Translations under genes and position numbers: made by a program
Shown here: positions 25,171 to 33,382 of the stretch, piece by piece
Layout: each line of letters begins with the position of its first letter
How positions within the stretch are numbered: the stretch's first letter is position 1
Notes under the pieces: model-generated
Told to the model about the DNA's origin: nothing
Database searches by the model: none
What the model saw: only the letters and a program-made list of their open reading frames with translations
Source: Hippasteria phrygiana
Lineage: Eukaryota > Echinodermata > Asteroidea > Valvatida > Goniasteridae
Direction: 5' to 3'
NCBI GenBank assembly: GCA_037893225.1
Contig: JAZGUH010000768.1
Span: 1 to 64,000, forward strand
Length of the DNA stretch: 64,000 nucleotides

Positions 25171-25507
25171 TCTTTTCATGAAATTGAATATTTTCTTTAA
25201 ACCAATTACTACAAAATTGCTTTATTTGAAACAGTTACCTCATGAAGATTGAATAGGTAAATTTATTTCTTTTGGTACTAAAGTGTGCTGTAGGATCTCG
25301 GTTGGAAATGTATAACCTAAAAACCTGTGTTTAGTGGAATATTTAGATAATTTCGTTGGCTGTACCAGAAAAGTATTTCCAGAATCTGTTGATTTTTTGC
25401 AGCTCCTTCTGCTGCATGTGTTCTTGTTTTTTGAGTTCGCGGCTGAGTTCGCGGCTGAGTTCGCGGCTGGGAAATCGGGCCCAATTCGCGGCTAGCTTCC
25501 GACTGGT

Positions 25508-25562
25508 GGGCGAATCGCGGGCCCTATTATTGCGAATCGCTAGTATAGCTTCTGCATCTCAG
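25508..25562 (+). pseudogene. 3' part of exon 1 of the small membrane protein gene, disrupted
   Basis: After the 9-bp duplication at 25508-25516 the frame reads ESRALLLRIASIASASQ and ends CTCAG before GTGAGC. Removing the 7-kb insertion joins it to 18443-18492, where an ATG (18445) exists but in another frame. Either the start lies elsewhere, a frameshift occurred, or this copy is dead. Confidence 0.35.
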
Positions 25563-25891
25563 GTGAGCAAGCAAAATGAAAATTGAAAGCGGGGTTATTT
25601 CCTCGAATTCCGTATATTTAGATTGATGCGGTAATACATGTTTTTGTTGATTTCCCAAACTGCACAACTTGCACAACTTGACATGTTCCAGCAAATTGTT
25701 TCCACTTTCCAATGAATTTGCCTGACAAGTTTAACATTTCCCAATAAATTTCGTTAATGGGCCTTAATCAGGACATCCTAAAGATATTACTAATTAGCAC
25801 TAAGCAGACTATATCAACATCTGAGGGAAGGATCCGACCATCCTGAATATTCCCTTTACATGTATTTTACTATTGTTTTCCCTTTTTTCAG

Positions 25892-26235
25892 CACGAGGGT
25901 CGAGGGAAGGGTCTACCACCAGTCACTGAAGGAAAGGGTCTTCAAATTTCCAAGGGCCCGTACGTAGAAACTCCACCAGCATACAAGGCAGAAGAAACTG
26001 GATTTTTGTCTGATGTAGGAAAATAATCTTTTGTGCTCGCCTTTTTGGACTTCACTGAGGACTGGATCGACTGGGCACTCCATTCATTTATCAAGGAAGA
26101 AAGGCAACTTGATTTTACTGTGATCTTATTTTTTCAGTCAAGGCAATTATTTTGGCTTTCTATGTTGCATGTTGTACTTATGCCTTGTTGAATTTCACTG
26201 ATGAGGCGGCACTGATGAAGCTACTTGGATTTTGA
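25892..26235 (+). CDS. Unrecognised small membrane protein gene, exons 2 and 3
   Basis: Two phase-0 exons: 25892-26014 after CCTTTTTTCAG (HEGRGKGLPPVTEGKGLQIS, KGPYVETPPAYKAEETGFL), donor GTAGGA; and 26137-26235 after TTATTTTTTCAG (SRQLFWLSYVACCTYALLNF, TDEAALMKLLGF, TGA). The last exon carries one hydrophobic stretch of about 18 residues, so a single-pass membrane protein is likely. A preceding exon end at 25562 (RALLLRIASIASASQ, donor GTGAGC) is also phase 0. It is basic and hydrophobic like a mitochondrial presequence. I do not recognise the family. The gene lies within the 17731-29913 element, and its first exon is split by the 18493-25507 element. Coding status is inferred from matched phases and good splice sites only. 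Confidence 0.5.
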
Positions 26236-26287
26236 GCAGACATTGCAGCTAAAGTCATTTTCTTCCGAGAAAGTGTCTTTCATTACT

Positions 26288-26981
26288 TTAAGCCCTAGTC
26301 CCACTAGGAGTTACATGTACGACAACTTACGACAAGCTGCGGCAGGAAATCGCAGGCAATCTTAGAAAAGTCGTGCCACAAGTCTTCAGTGGTCTTGGAT
26401 ATTCGCACGACCGAAATCAGTCGCAGACAGGTTTATAAACTGTTTAAAAACCTGGCTGCGACTGAATTAGTTTCATCTTGTCGCAGCCTAGTCATTTGTC
26501 GTGCGATGGTCGTGGGACAAGTCTTGGGTGGTCCTTCATTGTCGTGGCTGATCGTAGGATTCTCCTGTCGTACAACAGTCGCACGACTTTCCACGACTAC
26601 TAGCACGACTTGTCGTGCACTTAGACCTGATTGCACGACTAGATGCACGACTAAACAAGACTAGTCGTGCGACTCCACGACAAGTCGTACGAATAGTCGT
26701 ACGAATAGTCGTACGAATAGTCGTACGATTGGTCGTAGCCAGTCGTGTGACAGGACCTTACCGCTTGTACGTACTACGTAGTCTTGGGTAGTCGTGCGAC
26801 AGTCGTGCGATTAATGCTGCTATCAGTCGGAAACAAGTCTTCTACAGGTCGCACGACTGGTCTTACAATGTAACTGCTAGGCTCAAATCGCAGGAAATAT
26901 TCACGACTACCCATGACCGGCCTTGTCGCACGACTGAACTGGTTGCGGGAAATCGCAGGTCCTAGTGGGACTGGGGCTTAA
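26288..26981. mobile_element. TTAA-flanked MITE saturated with GTCGTGCGAC/TCGTACGA words
   Basis: TTAA then GCCCTAGTCCCACTAGG at the left; CCTAGTGGGACTGGGGC then TTAA at the right. The interior is packed with CGACAAGTCGTACG-like short palindromes, with a perfect 14-bp tandem (GTCGTACGAATA type) at 26680-26725. It lies in the probable 3' UTR of the small membrane protein gene. Confidence 0.85.
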
Positions 26982-27595
26982 CGCGACCAGATGCAAGTAC
27001 TACCAAGGGATCGCTTTCTTAATGTGCCATCCGATGGACCATCAACCATTACATAATATAGAGCCTCTCATTCTTCAGTCTTGTTCCTTTATGGACCTCA
27101 AAAAGCCTTGAATAATACAATGTGATATTCACGATGTTTTAAATATCGGTGACTGTTTTATAACTTAATACTGCCATTCTTTAGCTGGAACTGTAAGGTT
27201 TGAGAACAACAGTGGACTGTGGCAATCTATTTTCTACAAACTTTTGAATTAATATTGCAAGATAGTGGTCAATGCCCAATTTTTTTCAAATAGCTGTTGG
27301 AAGTGAAGTTCCGTGTAGAAACTGAAAGGAGTAAAACATTTAGCTAAATCCAATGGCTAAAAGCACTTTCCACTATCTAATTTATTGTTTCAGTTAGTAT
27401 TACAATTAATAAGATAAAAATAAATAAATTTCTGACAAAAGTTTACAAATTTATGTAATAACATTTATTATTGTCCATTCCATGATGAGCAGCATGTGAA
27501 ATTTGAGAAATACCATTTTTAAGATATATTCAATAAATGGATTGATTATATTTTTGTAGACATTGTTGAAAAGATCAAAATGATAAATATGTTAA

Positions 27596-27701
27596 GGAGA
27601 AACGACAATAAAGTGGACATTCTTTGATTGGAATGGGCGAGGACGCAAAGCATCCGAGCCCATTCCAATCAAAGAATGTCCATCTTTTGAGTCGTTTCTC
27701 C
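27596..27701. repeat. Imperfect hairpin, ~106 nt
   Basis: GGACATTCTTTGATTGGAAT and its complement form a 24-bp perfect inner stem. GGAGAAACGAC and GTCGTTTCTCC form an outer stem, with an asymmetric internal bulge and a 19-nt loop. Confidence 0.85.
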
Positions 27702-28670
27702 GACTTAAACTACGTCCCTTTCACCTGTCAAGATTTCAAGTGAACAAAATGTGTCCATTGTTACTAATGATTTGAGGTATGAGATGAATTAAGTCAATTA
27801 ACTTAGCTGTACATTCTTAAAAAAGAATCGACACTTTTCTGAATAGAGTGACGTCACAAGAGTAGTTTCATACTCAATCTAACACCCTTGCAATACAGGC
27901 GTGATTTTACAAGGGGCGATTAGTCTGTCTGGCAACTCCCCCCCCCAAAAAAAAAAAAAAAAACGTTTTTGTTAAGGGGACTGAACAAATATTTCTGATG
28001 AATTGGTTTAAAAATGTAAATTTAAGAACAATTTGAACTACTTTGATCAGTTTCATGAGAATACTTCAAACTTAAGTTGTCTTTTTTAAATTGTCTATTT
28101 TGAAAACCTTAATTACTATTGTTACTAAATACCATTTCGCATTGCTTTTTGATTGAAACCATGGACATACAGTGATAATGAGGTAGAATGACAGGCAACA
28201 TGCGTGTACATCTGTATATGTATAAACAATAAATAAATTGCAGGAATATTCTGATATGAAGCACTAGTGAGGTATTTGTTTTCCTTTAAAAAAATAAATT
28301 AAGACACTAGAAACACAGAAAGCATCTTTAAGCAGACATTTAAGATGAACATAAGGATTACTAGAACAGCTCAATCTCGCGTAAATGTTTGCTTTGGTTT
28401 TCATAATGGCTATCAGAACTTGCTTTACTACTTACAGCAGTTACTATTTTACAAAATGAAAATGTGCACCTTGGATGCCATATTTAACCCAGCTTCCTCG
28501 TAAAAATGTATGGCCCCTATGTAGTAGCGAGCTATAATTTCAAAATGTTGTCAACAAATCATGTTAGTTGATTGAGATGCCTGGCTTACAATTTTAATAA
28601 AGTTATTAAATAAGTGAGATTGCATATAACAAAATATAACTTTGATCAACCCGATAGCAATTTTTTAATA

Positions 28671-29151
28671 CGGAAAGATTTTACTTTAATACCCCACAAA
28701 AATCAGTCTGAAACAGCAAATCAAAAATGAACCATTTCTGTTCAGAATTGTATTGGCACAACCTTTAATTTAGAGAATTTAGTTGGGAAATTTTCGTGCA
28801 ATAAAGGAGAAGAAATGAAGGTTGCGTTTTCTGTGTTAAATGTTTTTGGCACACTCGACGCATGAAGGAATTGTTTACGTACATGTACATATAATTTCTG
28901 CCTCATTTTTACAGATTCTACTGACATGGGCCTAAATCTTGAAATAACAGGTTGTGTCATAGTTATGATCAAGGAGGGTTGGTTATTTCTAAGATTTTGC
29001 TATTCCTGACCGATTTTAGTGGGGGGGGGGGGGGGGGGGGTGGGGGGTGGGGGGTGGGTGGGGGGTGGGTGGGGGGTGGGTGGGGGGGGGGGGGGTGGGT
29101 GGGTGGGTGGGTGGGTGGTGGGTGGTGGTATTAAAGTAAAATCTTTCCGTT
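28671..29151. mobile_element. Second GGAAAGATTTTAC MITE with a G-rich tract
   Basis: CGGAAAGATTTTACTTTAAT and ATTAAAGTAAAATCTTTCCG are perfect inverted ends. The interior matches 39301-39669 (for example ATCAAGGAGGGTTGGTTAT). A 90-bp G-rich (GGGTGGGT)n expansion at 29022-29128 replaces the short GGTGGTGG of the other copy. Confidence 0.8.
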
Positions 29152-29499
29152 TCCTGCAGTGAATAGTAGTACGGAGCCATGGAGGAAGGAAAATCGATCG
29201 AGCTTATCATTCCAGATGAAACCCGGACGGGACATCGACAGTCCCGTGACATTCCGTGACATCCACAGTCGCCGCTACTGCACGATCGATTTCGGCCAGA
29301 TTGCTGTCCAGTTTAGTGTCACCTTGTTTCTTGACGCTTAAGTACAAGGAAACACTTTTCCTTTAGCAGATTGTGCAACATGATTGAATCGAGATATCGA
29401 TACGAGTCCGGGGCCGGGTAGCGAGTTTTGGAAACGATATATTAAAAAAGTAAGCCCCTGGGGACGTGGTTCTTGCCCAATTTATAATTTTTGTTGGTC

Positions 29500-29870
29500 T
29501 GCCCGATTTTTTTTGGTCTTGCACGAAAATTTAGGTCTTGCATGATAAATTTGGTCTTGCATTGAAATTTAGGTCTTGCATAGAAATTTTGGTCTTGCAT
29601 GATAATTTTGATCTTGCATTGAAATTTTTGTCTTGCATGAAAATTTTGATCTTGCATGAAAATTTTGATCTTGCATGATAATTTTGGTCTTGCATGAAAA
29701 TTTTGATCTTGCATGATAATTTTGGTCTTGCATGAAAATTTTGATCTTGCATGATAATTTTGGTCTTGCATGAAAATTTTGATCTTGCATGAAAATTTTG
29801 GTCTTGCATGATAATTTTGGTCTTGCATGATAATTTTGCGTTTATCTTGAATGATTTTTTTGTTCTTGCA
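29500..29870 (-). repeat. Right minisatellite arm of MS-B
   Basis: Inverted counterpart of the 17780-18195 array, with core GATCTTGCATGAAAATTTT on the plus strand. The same inward gradient of unit variants occurs (AAATTTAGGTCTTGC nearest the interior), so the two arms share an ordered history. Confidence 0.93.
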
Positions 29871-29919
29871 AGAAAAACGGTGTTTTGAATTAATTCCGCT
29901 TTGGCTTGCCATAGTCAGG

Positions 29920-30777
29920 GGTGTCCAAGTACTACATGTAGTAGGAGACAATTTTCCCATACGTTTGGACCCTTGTCCACCAATGGCGTTTTTTGGTTTT
30001 TCATTGAGGGAATTACAATCATAATTGGCTTTACTTCAGTAGATTTTTTTATTGGCCTGGTTTGCGGGAGCGGGAACCTCGGGTGCGGAAGTTTTTTCAA
30101 GACGGGGCACTTCATGAAGATAATACAATTGGATAAAACTTATTTTGCACCGTACGATACCACCGTACACCACCACAGAGGGTGCACCACACTAAATAGG
30201 CAACAAATCTGCGCCAAGCTGATTAGCATAAATTTTGAATAATACATTTTGGGGGGTCATGCAATTGATAGATTGTGTAATTATGATCAGCTATCATAAC
30301 ATTGGGGTTCTGTGCTTTAACTTTTGTGCAGACTTGATAAATTTTGGCTTTAAAATTGGTCCTATTTGGCTTGGCAAGTGGAGGGATGCTGTATGAAAAA
30401 ATTTAATGGCAGCTAGCCGGTTTGGGAAAAAAACACATTTTTAGGGGTGGTAATCTTTGGGGACAATTAGCAAAAATTCCAAAAGGCTACCCTACCAAAA
30501 ATTGAAAAGAATTTGACAGATTAAGATTCAAACTATAATTTTCAGTAGTGCCCTAATAACTGAGAGACTCCTGTATAAGGATTGTTTTACTGTGAAGTTA
30601 GTGGATTTTACACTTACGGTCAATGGGAGTTTATTAGTATACTATTACAAGTGTGGTGCACCCCGGAAGTTGGATATCAATTTTGCATGGCGCCCTCTCT
30701 CGAGTCAACAGCTGTTACGTTAATCACTATTCGCTGGTAACCAACAGATCGTTGTGCACGTACGCTGCCAGCTGATG
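29920..30777. other. No gene seen between MS-B and MS-C
   Basis: AT-rich. Open frames show no conserved motif. Confidence 0.5.
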
Positions 30778-30799
30778 CCAGGCATGGAAGCAGGTCAAC

Positions 30800-31010
30800 T
30801 CGGACCCAAACCAACTCGGACCCATACCAACTCGGACCCATGCCAACTCGGACCCACTACCAACTCGGACCCACGGCCAACTCGGACCCACTACCAACTC
30901 GGACCCACGGCCAACTCGGACCCACTACCAACTCGGACCCATACCAACTCGGACTCACTACCAACTCGGACCCATACCAACTCGGACCCAACGATGACCA
31001 ACTCGGACCC
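30800..31010 (+). repeat. Left 15-bp array of MS-C
   Basis: About fourteen 15-bp units, CCAACTCGGACCCAT or CCAACTCGGACCCAC, with alternating TAC/ACGG spacers suggesting a 30-bp dimer step. Confidence 0.93.
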
Positions 31011-32934
31011 ATCGTGCGAATTTTGATTAAAGCATGCAGATATGCCAATATGCCTATTTATACATTATCGATGAATGCATGAACGAACGGGGGCATCTAG
31101 TAAGGCAACCGTGTGGCGGAAAACAAGCTTGGGGTGGGGGAGCCTGGGGAGGGAGGAGGCCGAGGTTCAAGTGACGATTCTGCTGTCAATATTACCATGG
31201 CCATGATATTACCTACTACATGTACATGTATTTGTTTTATGGTGTTCTTCCGCTCAAAAAAATTAAACCTATATAGATATGTTTTATAAGTATCTATAGT
31301 ATAAAATGTGACCCGCTCTTTAAAAAAGGGCCTTTCGGCCGCACTGGCCGTGAGTGTGGGTAGTCGCGTCGCCGCACATCGTGTCACCCGCAAAGTTTAA
31401 TCCCTTGGCGTTGGTCGTGTTTGTTGAATGATTGCAGTGACAAACAAATCGTGTCTAAATTAGAAAGCCTTGCTTGGATGGTTGACAAACAGATACTCGT
31501 TAATTATATTCCTCCTGCATGCTCTCTCCGGCCGCAAGCGCATTAAATTTTACTCAAAAATAAAAGGCACAAAGAGGGAACTTATGCCAATTGATTCATC
31601 ATGCAAACCGGTTTTCCTTACACCCACCGGGCTGCAAAACAAGACAGTTACAACTTTCATGCACACGGTTACGTAGAGTATGTGATGAAGCAGTAAACAT
31701 CTAACATAATTATTTCAGAATACCTACGTTTCTCAATTTTGTTTGCTTTCTTGTTTCTTATTTTTACACAAGGGAATATATGTTAATTCCAATTCAAAGC
31801 TAGTAGGCCCTACAATAAATTCGCGCAAAGAACATCCAATTTAACTTCGTTAAAATATTCCAAATACATAGGGGTACCTACGAGGCCTCATTTGCAGAAA
31901 TGTCTTTGTGTGAACTCTACAATCGGAGTTTTATTGGAATCTGCAGTAGTAGCGACATGGAAGTTCAATGGAATTTGCAGTAGAATGTACGTAAAGAGGC
32001 TTAAGTGAATAGAAAAATCAGGTATGAATGGAGACATGGATGTTTTGAATTTCGCTAAAATTGAAATTGAATCAATATGAGAGAGGGACAGGGGCGTTGG
32101 TGTTTTCCTTATGTCTGTGTTAAGGTCAAATAGAAAAGAGTAAGGACACGAGTGAAGTGGCCGCTTGGGCGCCAGTGGCAATTGGCTCCACGTTATCCGG
32201 TTTGGTGACTGTTGAGCCATGGAGGAAGGATGGTTGAGCATAAAATAATACCTGAATGTAATTTTTCATAAATTCTTCCTGTTAAAATAATGTTTTTGTC
32301 ACAGTGGTAATTTGTTAAATAGAAGTACGCATGTCGGTTGTAATTAAGCTATATATAGAGCATGGAGGTAGGAAACACCTCCATGTATAGAGTAACTCTA
32401 AATGCAACATTTCTCGTCAATTAGGTTGGGGGAGGGGGGGGGGGGGGGGGGGAGAAAGCACACAACCAACAATTATTGTTACGCGTTAGTGTACTTGATG
32501 CCTCTTTTTGTGTATCCTGGGAAATTTATATAAAATGTGTGCTGATCCTTGTGTATTCTGGTGCATTCTGGTATATATGTAAAAGCCAATTACCCTTAAA
32601 ATGTATAACTAATGTCATGGGGAAATTATTGGGGGGGGGGGGGGGGGGAGACACTGCCATAGCCGTCCCCTCCCCAAAAATATTGGGTTGGGGGCCATGT
32701 CCCCCCGTCCCACCCCCGAGATCGCCGCCCATGGTCATAAACCAAAGTTCACTGAATTGCCGATTGACTTACAAATTTTACAAGCGCAAAAGCAACTCAG
32801 AAAAATAATGCCGTATTTAATTCAGATACAGTAGTTCAGAAACAATGTTTTTTTCATTTCTTCGCGTTTTGGGAATCTTCACTGCATACGCTCGTCCTAT
32901 CCAGTATTTATATTATGCCGATTCAATCTTGTTG

Positions 32935-33150
32935 GGTCCGACTTGGTCATGCTTGGGTCCGAGTTGGTAGTGGGTCCGAGTTGGTAGTGGGTCCGAGTTG
33001 GCATGGGTCCGAGTTGGTTGTGGGTCCGAGTTGGTAGTGGGTCCGAGTTGGCCGTGGGTCCGAGTTGGTAGTGGGTCCGAGTTGGCATGGGTCCGAGTTG
33101 GTATGGGTCCGAGTTGGTATGGGTCCGAGTTGGTTTGGGTCCGAGTTGAC
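32935..33150 (-). repeat. Right 15-bp array of MS-C
   Basis: Complementary array with unit GGGTCCGAGTTGGTA and the same pattern of variants (TTTGGGTCC unit outermost). Confidence 0.93.
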
Positions 33151-33287
33151 TCGAAACCCCAGGCATGATACCAGTGTAATATGGAAGCGTTCCCCGTGGC
33201 TGGCAGTGGTATATCAAGTCTAAATTACGGCTAAATATTTATATTTTAGAATCCTAGAAATAGGAAGTATTTATTGAAACAGGAAAA

Positions 33288-33382
33288 ATGTCTACCGACG
33301 TTTATGAGAGTGTATTGTGTGTCAAGCCCGAGGTGCAAGTTTTTAGTAGAATACCGCCCAGAGCAAGCAACAGAGGTTTTCG
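33288..33382 (+). CDS. NECAP: NECAP exon 1 (start codon)
   Basis: ATG at 33288-33290 opens [19 protein letters not shown], followed by [11 protein letters not shown], the invariant N-terminal block of the family. The exon ends with CG before GTAAGT, so an Arg codon is split across intron 1. The minisatellite-ended element at 30787-33158 lies only 130 bp upstream. Confidence 0.95.

Larger units (their letters stand above)
18493..25507. mobile_element. 7-kb foldback element with ~200-bp tandem arms, 9-bp target duplication
   Basis: ACCAGTCGGAAGCTAGCC at 18493 is matched by its complement ending at 25507. GGGCGAATC flanks both sides (18484-18492 and 25508-25516). The first 170 bp of each end are nearly identical and include three copies of a 13-bp CCGCGAACTCAG-type unit. 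The arms then consist of about ten (left, to 20840) and about thirteen (right, from 21540) units of about 200 bp in opposite orientation. The loop is about 700 bp. Long inverted ends plus 9-bp duplications are typical of Mutator-like elements, but no transposase was found, so that assignment is inference. Confidence 0.82.
17731..29913. mobile_element. Element MS-B: 12-kb element with inverted minisatellite ends, 6-bp target duplication
   Basis: TATGGCAAGCCAAAGCGGAA at 17731 and its complement ending at 29913 start two inverted arms with about 80 bp of near-identical unique sequence followed by arrays of 19-20-bp units. GTCAGG flanks both sides (17725-17730 and 29914-29919). The terminus matches MS-A (TATGG, four variable bases, CCAAAG) and the duplication length is the same, so both look like one family. 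The interior holds the disrupted small membrane protein gene, a nested 7-kb foldback element, two MITE-like elements and a hairpin. No transposase was recognised. Confidence 0.72.
30787..33158. mobile_element. Element MS-C: inverted 15-bp minisatellite ends, 9-bp target duplication
   Basis: The left array (CCAACTCGGACCCAT units, about 30800-31010) and right array (its complement, about 32935-33150) face each other around 1.9 kb. CCAGGCATG flanks both sides (30778-30786 and 33159-33167). Both ends carry GTCAACTCGGACCC a few bases in, after a non-matching outer 7-8 nt. The interior has no recognised gene. The element ends 130 bp before the NECAP start codon, so it lies in or next to the NECAP promoter or 5' UTR. 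Confidence 0.75.

Noticed and set aside
29159..29341. Short frame after TTTCCTGCAG near the right arm of MS-B
   Set aside because: Two conflicting frames, one starting with a Kozak-like ATG but stopping after 18 codons; no support.
31888..32241. 117-codon minus-strand frame in MS-C interior
   Set aside because: No domain, low complexity, no splice support; not enough to call a transposase or cargo gene.
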